Source: G965214625 sp965214625 (GTDB taxonomy: Bacteria > Pseudomonadota > Gammaproteobacteria > Arenicellales > Poriferihabitantaceae). Taken from it: a DNA stretch of 64,000 nt. This document shows, in pieces, positions 53,986 to 62,684 of this stretch. The notes beneath the pieces were generated by a model. That model was not told the origin of the DNA. It ran no database searches and saw nothing but the letters and a program-made list of their open reading frames with translations. The DNA is taken from contig OZ243962.1 in assembly GCA_965214625.1 (NCBI GenBank), positions 930,001-994,000 of the forward strand. The letters are read 5' to 3'. A program made the translations under genes and the position numbers. Position 1 is the stretch's first letter. Every line of letters begins with the position of its first letter.

Positions 53986-54906
53986 CTACTGAAACGATTG
54001 CCTGAGCGCACTGATGTGTTCCGGGCCCAACCCACAGCATCCGCCGAGCAGCCTTACCCTGCCCTGCACCCAGCGCGGGGCGGCCTGTGTCAGTTCCTCC
54101 GGGGAGATCACATCGACAAACTGCCAATTCGGCATCACGAAATGGCCGGATTCCGGATAGATGCCGATGGGACCCTGCCAGTGCTTGGCAAGGATTTTCG
54201 TTGCTTCAGGAACGTCTGAAGCCGGCGTATGCATGATGTTCATCAGCATCACAGGATAATCGACCAGCTTTTTGACCAGGCCTTCAAATTCCACATCGGG
54301 ATCATCAAAAACCGACAGAAACTGACCGCCACCGTGCCGCCGGGCGCTCATCCCGATCCAAACGGGCAATCCGGTTTCCAGAGCCGCTTCCACGACGGCC
54401 ATTGAAAAATCGGCCTGCTGACACATTTCCAACGCAATCAGGTCCACTCCGGCCTCCGCCAGGATCTGCGCCTGCTCCCTGGCGGACCGGTATATGGCCT
54501 CGGGCGTATTCCATCTGGAATCGTCTCCGGGGGCCCATTCACAGATTGATCCGGCAAGGGCCACCGGTTTGAGCGCGACATGCGCAATGGCTTGCTGCGC
54601 CAAGGTGACGGCCTTTACATTGATCTCCTTGACCTGGTCGCCCAAACCACCCGATTCGAGCATATGCCGTGCAGATGCAAAGGTGTTCGCAATGACCACT
54701 TCTGCCCCCGAGGCGATAAAGGCTTCATGGACTTTCTGGACCGTTTCGGGATGAGACAAGACCGCACGACCACTCCATACCTTGCGGTCCATCGGCACCC
54801 CCGCTTTTTCAAGTTCTGTTGCCATGCCCCCGTCAATGATCACCACCGGTCCGTCACCGTTGAGTCGGTCTTCCAGCCAGGAAAGTGGTCTTGTCATGGC
54901 ATTCAT
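53986..54906 (-). CDS. Homocysteine S-methyltransferase-like protein, second copy, altered zinc site
   Basis: This 306-residue paralogue of the protein at 51060-51950 has VIIDGGMATELEKAGVP at the start, VVIANTFASARHMLESGG, ALEMCQQADFSMAVV and the final LLGGCCGLGPEHISAL with the Cys pair. The first zinc ligand position again reads LMNIMHTPASD instead of GVNC. The two copies are 2 kb apart on one strand and differ along their length, so the duplication is not recent. The nearby MttB-type and creatinase-like genes suggest a methyl-transfer role with betaine-like compounds, by context. Confidence 0.85.
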   Translation of the reverse strand: MNAMTRPLSWLEDRLNGDGPVVIIDGGMATELEKAGVPMDRKVWSGRAVLSHPETVQKVHEAFIASGAEVVIANTFASARHMLESGGLGDQVKEINVKAVTLAQQAIAHVALKPVALAGSICEWAPGDDSRWNTPEAIYRSAREQAQILAEAGVDLIALEMCQQADFSMAVVEAALETGLPVWIGMSARRHGGGQFLSVFDDPDVEFEGLVKKLVDYPVMLMNIMHTPASDVPEATKILAKHWQGPIGIYPESGHFVMPNWQFVDVISPEELTQAAPRWVQGRVRLLGGCCGLGPEHISALRQSFQ

Positions 54907-55119
54907 TCAGGTCTGCACCAGGGATGTAGGCACAATGTAGCACAGGCACAGCGAAAATCGGATACTTTGCGGGTCGTCAAGGCGATCGGGGCCATGCAGG
55001 CGGTGTGGCATCCATGCTCTCATCCCATGCGGTCCGGACACGTGGAAGAAACAGCTTTTGGCTGGCCGTGCCGTGGGGCGATCTTGGCCGTCATCCGATC
55101 AAATGAACCGCAGGCTGAA

Positions 55120-56265
55120 TCAAACAACCACTGCTTCAATCTCTTTCGGATAAGGCGTCAGGACTTCATGTCCACTCTCCGTCACAATGACGCTGTCACC
55201 CACTTGCGCCCGAAAATCCCCGGTCGTCACCGAACCGTCGACGGCAAAGACCATGCCCGGCTGTAAAACGGTCTTGTCTCCAAAGACCAGTTGTGGTCTT
55301 TCCAAAAAGCTGAACCCGGTCGCTCTTCCACAACGAAAAGGGTATTCATATCCCGCCGACTGTATCACGTCCACATAGGCGGCATGGACCTCTTGGGCCA
55401 TCACCCCCGGACGAAGTCGTTCCAATGCGGCTTTCTGGCTGTTGACAGCGACTTCATAGGCCGATCGCTGGGATTGATTCCCCAACTCGCCGATCCAGAA
55501 CATTCGATCAAAACCCAGCTTAAAGCGATGGAAATTGGTCATGCCACAAAAACAAACAAATACCGGATCGCCATACGCCAGTTTTTTTGTCGAAGCACGA
55601 TGGTGGGTTAAAGTGATATCGTGCCCGGAGGCCATGATCTGAAGAAAATGCGTATTCGGAGACATCTTCGATCCCTGATAGTACAGATCAAGTAACTGTG
55701 CCGCTTTTCGGGTACCCGCTTCTGTGGTCGCCAAGGCCACTTCGAACTCCGGCACATTCACCTTGATCGCCTCCCGGCCAGCATCCATCATGGCCACAGC
55801 CACTTCACCGGCATGTCGCGCGAGTTGCAGTTCCTGTTCCGACTTGATCATCCTCATGCCGGTGACAATCGGGGTCAAATCAACAACCCGGTTGATTCCC
55901 ATCAGCGAATCGATGTAATCGCGAACCAGCGGATGAATGGCATGGGTTTCAATTCCGAGGCATGTCACTGTCTGACATGCGACCGAAACAGGGGTTCTCC
56001 ACTCATCATCCTTGCCGTCGTTCCAGGGCTCTATCCGATCCACCTTGGCCGATTGGACCGCCATGTTGTAATCGATATGGGGCGTAATGAGTACACTTTC
56101 ACCATCCGTTGGAACAATCAGGAGGGTCGGTCTCCCAAAATCCATATGCAGATAATCATAATACCCGCTGTAGTAGTAGATACTGTCATCGTCAGTAATG
56201 AGGGCCGCATCGATACCGGCGTTCTCTAATTTTTCCCTTAACTGGTTTATTCGTTGTGTCAACAT
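55120..56265 (-). CDS. M24-family creatinase/aminopeptidase-like hydrolase, second type
   Basis: This 381-residue protein has a creatinase N domain (DAALITDDDSIYYYSGYYDYL) followed by the M24 fold. MASGHDITLTHHRASTKKLAYGDPVFV contains the His substrate site, and TNFHRFKLGFDRMFWIG lies where metal-dependent members carry the second metal Asp. The Asp/Glu metal set seems incomplete, pointing to a metal-free creatinase-like hydrolase. It differs clearly from the DoeA-like protein at 27510-28688. It lies 210 bases downstream of nothing else on its strand but follows mttB closely (114 bases), suggesting linked expression. Confidence 0.8.
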   Translation of the reverse strand: MLTQRINQLREKLENAGIDAALITDDDSIYYYSGYYDYLHMDFGRPTLLIVPTDGESVLITPHIDYNMAVQSAKVDRIEPWNDGKDDEWRTPVSVACQTVTCLGIETHAIHPLVRDYIDSLMGINRVVDLTPIVTGMRMIKSEQELQLARHAGEVAVAMMDAGREAIKVNVPEFEVALATTEAGTRKAAQLLDLYYQGSKMSPNTHFLQIMASGHDITLTHHRASTKKLAYGDPVFVCFCGMTNFHRFKLGFDRMFWIGELGNQSQRSAYEVAVNSQKAALERLRPGVMAQEVHAAYVDVIQSAGYEYPFRCGRATGFSFLERPQLVFGDKTVLQPGMVFAVDGSVTTGDFRAQVGDSVIVTESGHEVLTPYPKEIEAVVV

Positions 56266-56379
56266 GGGCGCGGGTCTGTGAGGTATAACCGGGTAAAGTG
56301 CTCCATCAGCAGTGTTCCGAAATTCGATAAAAAATACCCTCCTGCAGTGGACCGGACAACAAGCCAGACCCGGGGCAAC

Positions 56380-57921
56380 TCAATACCACTGGTCTTCGGT
56401 TGCGTCCTTTTTCCGAGCCACATAATCAAGCAGAGCCTCATCCGTCGCCGGGTCCATCTCAGGCAACTGATACCGTGTCAACATTTCCTTCCATTTTCGA
56501 TGCGCACGCTGCGCCGTATCCAGTCGACCCTTCTCGGTCCATTGTTCAAACGAATCGGTATCCCCCAATAAATCAGACCGATAGTTGGCGGTCTCGAAAT
56601 TCGCCAGTGTATGATCAATACTCAGAAAATTTTCACCCGGCTGTGCTTGCAAGAATGCGTCTTTGGCAAGCTGATTGTCATCGATTTCAAGCCCCTGCAA
56701 CATTTTGCACATCATGCCGCACCGGTCCAGATCCATGGCAAATTTTTCATACCCCATGGTCAATCCCCCTTCCAGCCAGCCTGCCGCATGGAAAATAATC
56801 GAAGACCCTGCCAAAATGGCCGCCATCATTGAGTCCGACGATTCCTGCATCGCCTGACCGTCCGCCACTTTAGCCGCGGTCACATGCCCGATTCCCCTAA
56901 GCGGCAGTTTCAACCGCCTGCTCAGCTGCCCCAATGCCAGTATACCAAGATTGGCTTCCGGGGTTCCGAATGTCGGTGCGCCCGTCTGGAAATCCAACGT
57001 GGTCAGGAAATTACCGTAGATCACAGGCGAGCCCTTTCTGACCAACTGGGTCAAGGCAATCACTGCCATGGTTTCAGCATGGGCCTGCGCAATCAGTGCC
57101 GGCTGGGTCACCGGTCCCATCGCACCACCGAGGATAAATGGCGAAATAAAGTTTCCCTGATTTGCCCGGGCATAGACCTTGAGCGATCCCGACATGACAT
57201 GATCCAGTACCAGAGGCGAATTCAAATTAATATTGCCCTGAATGACACAGTGATCCTCCATGAACGCCTCTCCAAACACGATTTTTGCCATCTCGATGGA
57301 ATCTTTCGCTCTGTGTGGTGCAGTGACCCCACCCATAAACGGCTTGGTTGAATAGCGAAGATGGGTATACACCATGTCCAGATGTCGCTTGTTGACCGGA
57401 ATATCAACAGGTTCACACACCGTACCGCCTGAGTGATGCAACCAGGGGCTTAAAAAGGTCAGTTTGACAAAATTTTGAAAATCGGCAAGCGTAGCATAAC
57501 GGCGCCCTCCCTCATGGTCGGTCACAAAAGGGGAACCGTATCCCGGCGTCATGGCCACCGAAAGATCACCGACCGTTATCGAATGCAGCGGGTCCCGTCC
57601 ATGCATGACAAACTCACTTGGCGCGGTGGAACACAGGGCCTTGGCGTGCCCCGGATCGAACTTGACCCGGTCGCCCTTGACGGTCGCGCCGGCTTCTTTA
57701 AATAATTCGATCGCTTCGGGATCTCCCCGGAACTCAACCCCCACTTCCTTGAGAATCCAGTCGGCGTGTTCTTCCAGCCGGTCAAGTTCTGCTTCGTTAC
57801 ATATCTCGGTCGTTGGAATCCTGCGCTTTACCGCTGCCGGATAAAAATCTGATTGATGCGCTTTTTTATCGAGACGTTTTGCCCGCCCCTGGCGACGCGA
57901 AGGTTGTCTTTTGATATTCAA
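56380..57921 (-). CDS. mttB: MttB-family methyltransferase without pyrrolysine
   Basis: This 513-residue member of the trimethylamine methyltransferase superfamily has VAMTPGYGSPFVTDHEGG, LHHSGGTVCEPVDIP, GGAMGPVTQPALIAQAHAE and GAPTFGTPEANLG. The last block is where the archaeal enzyme has pyrrolysine. The frame reads through here without an amber codon, so this is the non-Pyl type, whose characterised members demethylate glycine betaine, proline betaine, carnitine or butyrobetaine with a corrinoid protein. No corrinoid-binding protein is visible in the window. The basic N terminus (RRQGRAKR) is usual. The apparent start is TTG. Confidence 0.92.
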   Translation of the reverse strand: MNIKRQPSRRQGRAKRLDKKAHQSDFYPAAVKRRIPTTEICNEAELDRLEEHADWILKEVGVEFRGDPEAIELFKEAGATVKGDRVKFDPGHAKALCSTAPSEFVMHGRDPLHSITVGDLSVAMTPGYGSPFVTDHEGGRRYATLADFQNFVKLTFLSPWLHHSGGTVCEPVDIPVNKRHLDMVYTHLRYSTKPFMGGVTAPHRAKDSIEMAKIVFGEAFMEDHCVIQGNINLNSPLVLDHVMSGSLKVYARANQGNFISPFILGGAMGPVTQPALIAQAHAETMAVIALTQLVRKGSPVIYGNFLTTLDFQTGAPTFGTPEANLGILALGQLSRRLKLPLRGIGHVTAAKVADGQAMQESSDSMMAAILAGSSIIFHAAGWLEGGLTMGYEKFAMDLDRCGMMCKMLQGLEIDDNQLAKDAFLQAQPGENFLSIDHTLANFETANYRSDLLGDTDSFEQWTEKGRLDTAQRAHRKWKEMLTRYQLPEMDPATDEALLDYVARKKDATEDQWY

Positions 57922-58725
57922 TTGGCTTTTATCATGACCGAACCGAAAGAATCAGTGACGATTAATTAGGATGACCGCTGTCCACTCGGTGGGCCTAGTG
58001 AACAGCCAAGTTCAATACCATACCACATAAAATCTAACACCGATCGATTGGATCGATCGAATTGGATCAATCCAATTAACGATAAAATTCAGTCTGTCCG
58101 AAGGGATGACGATCTGATTTTCCAACCTCGTCATGCCCCCGCCTCACGCGAATTGTACTTGCCGATGAGAGGCACCACCATCGCGATCAACCAGTCGATT
58201 GACAGCGGCACAGGCCATCCAGTTGGCCTGCCTGTTCTACATGCAATCACTCACTTTGGCTTTGAGTACGACCCCCTTGGGCGGCATCCGGCCAATCCAT
58301 CGCATTCGCATCTTGTCCCAACAGGGGAAATCCGTTGTCGAAAAGGCTTGAAACAACCGCTCACGAAGGACTGAGGTACCGCATGAGGGGTTGGCGTCAA
58401 GGGTCCTGGAATGGGCTTGGTGTAACGGGCTGAAACGAGCGCCACTGGCAATCTTCAGACATCGGAAAATATCATTCCCTGTCTTTCGCTGACCGTGAAA
58501 ACCGGCAGCATCACCTTCCTGGTTTTTTCACCCCTCGTAGCAACGGGAGAACGGGGGCGCATCAAGGCCCGGTTTCCAGCACGGACCGTCATTGGCGATG
58601 GTATGATTGACCATGTCTCAAAGGTGGAGAAGCGCCGTACACGCAATGTACTCGAAGATGTACCGCCCAATACGTTGGTTCTCCCTGTAAGATCGATCCA
58701 GACTGACCGAATCAAACCCAGCTGA
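57922..58725. other. Long intergenic stretch upstream of mttB and the P450 gene
   Basis: No gene is supported in about 800 bases between two divergent genes. Short open frames (for example 58048-58374 on +) resemble no family. The part near mttB holds dense GATCGAT-type repeats and an inverted repeat (58060-58077). Confidence 0.45.
58060..58077. promoter_or_regulatory. Palindromic operator-like site upstream of mttB
   Basis: AATTGGAT and ATCCAATT flank CA, and GATCGATTGGATCGATC lies directly before it (58042-58058). The site is about 140 bases upstream of the mttB start and could bind a regulator. No regulator gene is next to it. Confidence 0.4.
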
Positions 58726-60009
58726 GTGAATACAGTCACAAGTCATTTTCTCGCTACACTGACACGCGCCGTTCTGTGGTCCTTGCGTCGGGTCGATTAT
58801 CATGTGAACAAAAGCCTGTACAGCCTGAATAATCCCCACCACTATCAAAACCCTTATATTGCCTACAATGCCCTGAGGGCAAGAAACCCGATCCTGCGCT
58901 CATATGCCAATCAGGGCTGGATCGTCACCGGATATCAGGAAGTCGAAGCACTGCTGCGCGATCACCGCATCGGCAGTGATATCCGGAACAACCGCTTATT
59001 GAGACAATTGCTCCGGTCTTCCTCTGGAGGAGGCGAAGTACCGGTTCTCGACAATCCCTCCATGCTGAACAAGGACCCGCCGGATCATACCCGGCTGAGA
59101 AAATTGGTCGCACAGGGTTTTACGCGCAAATATGTCCAGTCCCTGACCCCCAAAATAACCACCCTGGCCGAAGACCTGCTCTCCCGAACTTCGATACGAA
59201 ACAATCGGTTTGATGTCATTCAGGCACTGGCAAAACCACTGCCCATCATTGTCATCGCCGAAATGATGGGGGTGCCGATCAACGAACGGCAACAGTTTGG
59301 GCATCTGTCGGATCAATTGCTCGGGCTTTTTCAGGTCATGCGTCCCGATCTGATGGAAAGGGGAAACACCGCCCATATTGCAATGAGAGATTATTTTTCA
59401 CAACTGATTGCCCGAAAAAGACAGTGTCCCGGCACCGATCTCATTTCCCATTTGATCCGTGCCGAACAGGACGGAGAGAAACTCTCTTTGGACGAACTGT
59501 ATTCTACCTGTACCATGCTGTTAACCGCAGGCCATGAAACCACGACCCGGCTGATGGGGAACTGCCTTTATCTCCTGCTCCAGAATCCATCTCAATTGCG
59601 TGCCGCATGCACTGATGAACAGTGTCTCCACAAGGCGATAGAAGAAACCCTGCGGTATGAACCGCCCATTCAGCTGGTGGTACGCTTTGTCAGGCAATCA
59701 ATGTCCTTGCGCCAGCACAAGCTGAAAAAAGGGCAGATGCTGTTGCTTTCCATTGCCGGTGCCAACCGGGATCCAACAATCAATTGTGACCCGGATCAAT
59801 TCGATATCAATCGAAACGAAATTACCCATCTGAGTTTCGGCAGTGGAATCCATCTCTGCCTGGGCATGGCTCTGGCCCGGCTGGAGACAAAAATTGCGCT
59901 TCAAACCCTGTTCTCACATTATCCGAATCTGGCTTATGCCGGGCAGGATCCACATTGGGGAACCAATGATTTCTTCAGAGGGCTTGAAACGCTGTATGTA
60001 ACCGTCTAG
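58726..60009 (+). CDS. Cytochrome P450
   Basis: This 427-residue bacterial class I P450 has I-helix AGHETTTRLMG, the ExxR motif EETLRYEPP, and the heme-binding loop FGSGIHLCLGMALARLE with the Cys ligand. NPSMLNKDPPDHTRLRKLV is typical near residue 110. It oxidises a small hydrophobic compound; the substrate is not readable and no ferredoxin or reductase is near. A GTG at 58726 is the apparent start. The last 60 bases or so recur, decayed, about 400 bases downstream (60240-60400), so the gene was once duplicated. Confidence 0.93.
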   Translation: MNTVTSHFLATLTRAVLWSLRRVDYHVNKSLYSLNNPHHYQNPYIAYNALRARNPILRSYANQGWIVTGYQEVEALLRDHRIGSDIRNNRLLRQLLRSSSGGGEVPVLDNPSMLNKDPPDHTRLRKLVAQGFTRKYVQSLTPKITTLAEDLLSRTSIRNNRFDVIQALAKPLPIIVIAEMMGVPINERQQFGHLSDQLLGLFQVMRPDLMERGNTAHIAMRDYFSQLIARKRQCPGTDLISHLIRAEQDGEKLSLDELYSTCTMLLTAGHETTTRLMGNCLYLLLQNPSQLRAACTDEQCLHKAIEETLRYEPPIQLVVRFVRQSMSLRQHKLKKGQMLLLSIAGANRDPTINCDPDQFDINRNEITHLSFGSGIHLCLGMALARLETKIALQTLFSHYPNLAYAGQDPHWGTNDFFRGLETLYVTV

Positions 60010-60239
60010 CTTTTACAGAATTTTCGACAGGAAATGTGCTCTGGGGCGTGCGAATGGAAGAACGTCACATCATTGTCATCGTCGGCGCCCCCATGACGTC
60101 CCGGTTCCTTTTGAAGTGGTGCAGGCATCCGTCTTCAAGTCCGGGATACTATCGATAAATGAAGCCGATTTTGGAAACTGAAACGGTATTCGAACTGATA
60201 ACCGCACGGCAGATCATCGCACGATCCGTTACGGGCCTG

Positions 60240-60400
60240 ACCTGGTCGGGGTCTTCCCCAAGCCCCGGGCTCTGAAAACGAATCACCACGCACAAGCACT
60301 GCAAATCCCGGTTTCACGGTATCCGGATCCGGCCTGTGCGGGCAAAGTCCACACTGGGGAACCAATGATTTCTTCAGGCGATTTGAAATGGTGCGTCACA
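60240..60400 (+). pseudogene. Decayed 3' end of a second P450 gene
   Basis: The sequence GGGGAACCAATGATTTCTTC at about 60357-60376 is identical to the end of the P450 gene (59958-59977). Upstream bases also align: the reading RYPDPACAG corresponds to HYPNLAYAG, and LKTNHHAQAL to LETKIALQTL. Single-base losses before the CCACACTGG segment break the frame. Only the last 50 or so codons are recognisable. It is a remnant of a tandem P450 copy. Confidence 0.72.
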
Positions 60401-60587
60401 ATCCGATTTCATCTCACGGGTTAGCCCCATGCCACCGGATAGAGAGTCTTCGAAAAGCACCGCAGACTGAACAAGCAGGACATGCGGCAACAAGAGAAAC
60501 ACGAAACCGGTACAATATCCGGTCCCGTTGTCGCCTTGCGCTGCGACATCATCAAGCGGTCAGTGACTGAGGACGAATAAACCGACA

Positions 60588-61367
60588 ATGACAGGCACAT
60601 CCCGACTATGCGGATACAAGCCAATCCGGAAACGGTCGCAAATGTGTCTCGCCGTGTGTGCGGCCGTCGGGTTGTGTTCAGTCACCGTGGGGAGTGCAGA
60701 CACCTGGCGGGGCCTGACCGTCGCGCCGGAGTATCGCTGTTCGCCCTACGAGGCGGATGATTACGCCTACCCACCGTCGGTCGAGGCCGACCTCATTGCA
60801 CAAATGGGCGGGCTGATCTACGGCCCCTATACCGGGACCTGCTTTACCCACCGCGGCGAGACCGATATCGAACACCTCATCGCCCGGTCCGAGGCACACG
60901 ACAGCGGACTGTGTGCCCAAAAGGCCGCCACACGGGCCGCCTTCGCCCGCGATCCGCTGAACCTGACGCTGGCCAGCCCCCGGGTCAATCGGTATCAGAA
61001 ACGGGCCGCGGATGTGGCCGAGTGGATCCCGGCGCTCAATGCCTGCTGGTTCGCCGAACAGACGATTGCGGTCCGTCAGAAGTACCACCTGACCATCGAT
61101 GCCCGCGAGGTGGCTGCCATTGAGCAGCTGCTGGCGGGCTGCGCTTCCACCGCCATGGTGATTACCTGTGACGGGGCAGCAAAAAAACCTCCTCAGGCAG
61201 GTACAATGCAGGACGAAACCGATGCCCTGGCACGCTACGATGACAACCGCAATGGGCGGATCACCTGTGCCGAAGCACGACGACACGGTATCGCACCGGT
61301 CCCTCGGGGACACCCGGCCTATCGCTTTATGCATGATGGTGACCAGGATGGTATGGTCTGCGAATAG
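60588..61367 (+). CDS. Secreted HNH-type (DUF1524-like) nuclease with Excalibur domain
   Basis: This 259-residue protein has an N-terminal signal region (MCLAVCAAVGLCSVTVGSA). A beta-beta-alpha metal nuclease domain follows: GETDIEHLIARSEAHDSGLC, DPLNLTLASPRVNRYQK with the catalytic Asn and His, and EWIPALNACWFAEQ. The C terminus is an Excalibur-type calcium-binding motif (YDDNRNGRITCAEARRHG, HDGDQDGMVCE). It probably degrades extracellular DNA. Two 60-base blocks I counted inside it are near 70% G+C, against about 52% in a block of the P450 gene, so it may have been acquired recently. It stands alone after the P450 remnant. Confidence 0.83.
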   Translation: MTGTSRLCGYKPIRKRSQMCLAVCAAVGLCSVTVGSADTWRGLTVAPEYRCSPYEADDYAYPPSVEADLIAQMGGLIYGPYTGTCFTHRGETDIEHLIARSEAHDSGLCAQKAATRAAFARDPLNLTLASPRVNRYQKRAADVAEWIPALNACWFAEQTIAVRQKYHLTIDAREVAAIEQLLAGCASTAMVITCDGAAKKPPQAGTMQDETDALARYDDNRNGRITCAEARRHGIAPVPRGHPAYRFMHDGDQDGMVCE

Positions 61368-61516
61368 CGGACAATACGCCGGTCACACTGACTGGGCGAA
61401 CGCAATTTAAGATAACACATCGTACCGAAACTGTATTAGCATCCCAAACAGGTGATTCCACTTGACCGTCAATTCGAGACAAACATGTATTCTCAATCCA
61501 TCAGGCAATACCCGAT

Positions 61517-62452
61517 ATGGCGATTCTCCTTGATATAAGGGATCCGGCATGGATGCGAGAGGCGGATCTCAGAGATTTTCTTGCCCCGCTTTTACCCGGT
61601 GTCCCCATCTATTGTGAAACCGCGGGGGTCAACGCAGCCTCCGTCACCCTGCTTGCAACCACGATGCTCCGTCCCGGCGTAGTGGCCTCTCTGCCTGCCC
61701 TGAAACTGGTGCAGAAACTGGGAGCCGGTGTGGAGGGTATTGTCGGCGACCCTGCGTTGCCGGATCATGTTCGGGTCACTCGATTGAAGTCGCATGGCCC
61801 GGCACAGGAAATTGCGGAATATTGTGTCGCTTATGTCCTGAGTGAACAGCATCATATACCGTTTCATCGCCAGAGCCAGTCCCACTGTCTGTGGAAACCG
61901 ATCGCGCCGAAACAGACCTCGCTCACCACCGTTGGTGTGCTGGGCCTCGGCCATATTGGCTCAACAACGGCTCAAGCCTTTGCCCGGCTCGGATTTCGGG
62001 TCATTGGATGGAGTCGAACGGAAAAATCCCTGCCCGGAGTGGAATGCTGTCATGGCAACGACCAGCTCCCTATGCTGCTGGAGCAATGTGATTATGTTGC
62101 GAGTATTCTGCCTTCGACAGACAGGACTCGCAATTTATTTGATCTGAAACGATTCCAGTGCATGAAAAATGAGGCGGTTTTAATCAATGCCGGTCGAGGC
62201 GACCTGATCATTGAAGAAGATCTGCTCATCGCCCTGGACACGGGAATGCTCAAAGCGGCCATACTGGATGTGTTCAGGCAGGAGCCACTCCCTGCAACAC
62301 ATCCTTTTTGGAATCATCCCCAAATCACGGTGACCCCGCATGTTTCAGGCTGGCACCTTGATGATGGCCTTCGGGATATCGCGGAGAACTATCGACGGAT
62401 GGTCAGTCATCAACCACTGTTGCACGAAGTTGACCGCATCGCAGGCTATTAG
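61517..62452 (+). CDS. D-2-hydroxyacid dehydrogenase (GhrA-like)
   Basis: This 311-residue NAD(P)-dependent dehydrogenase of the D-isomer-specific 2-hydroxyacid family has GVLGLGHIGSTTAQAFARLG (Rossmann loop), the catalytic Arg in LINAGRGDLI, Glu in DVFRQEPLP and His in VTPHVSGWH. It resembles glyoxylate/hydroxypyruvate reductases of the GhrA type (about 312 aa). It may reduce glyoxylate made in glycine or betaine catabolism, by context. No operon partner is on this strand. Confidence 0.9.
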   Translation: MAILLDIRDPAWMREADLRDFLAPLLPGVPIYCETAGVNAASVTLLATTMLRPGVVASLPALKLVQKLGAGVEGIVGDPALPDHVRVTRLKSHGPAQEIAEYCVAYVLSEQHHIPFHRQSQSHCLWKPIAPKQTSLTTVGVLGLGHIGSTTAQAFARLGFRVIGWSRTEKSLPGVECCHGNDQLPMLLEQCDYVASILPSTDRTRNLFDLKRFQCMKNEAVLINAGRGDLIIEEDLLIALDTGMLKAAILDVFRQEPLPATHPFWNHPQITVTPHVSGWHLDDGLRDIAENYRRMVSHQPLLHEVDRIAGY

Positions 62453-62684
62453 AAGGCACCACAGCCGACCACCACATTTTACACCCGCTCCATCAAGCCG
62501 CAAGGCACGGTGAACTCCCGGTATTGCCCTGCAACCAATGCCGGGACTGCACCCGGTGGATGTTCCAATCGGGGGTCGGCCCGAGAACAGGGCATTTTCC
62601 GTGCTGTCTCCCCACCGGATTTGTGACGGTGGAGCCGGCACTCTCGCCGATGCCGGTTGGCCGTCGGCGTCTTTCCCGGCCAAA

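Noticed and set aside
56380..57921. Pyrrolysine-type (amber-containing) MttB
   Set aside because: The frame is continuous through GAPTFGTPE, where the archaeal enzyme has its amber codon.
60678..61334. 218-codon minus-strand frame opposite the secreted nuclease
   Set aside because: High G+C makes long antisense frames likely; the nuclease motifs are on the plus strand.
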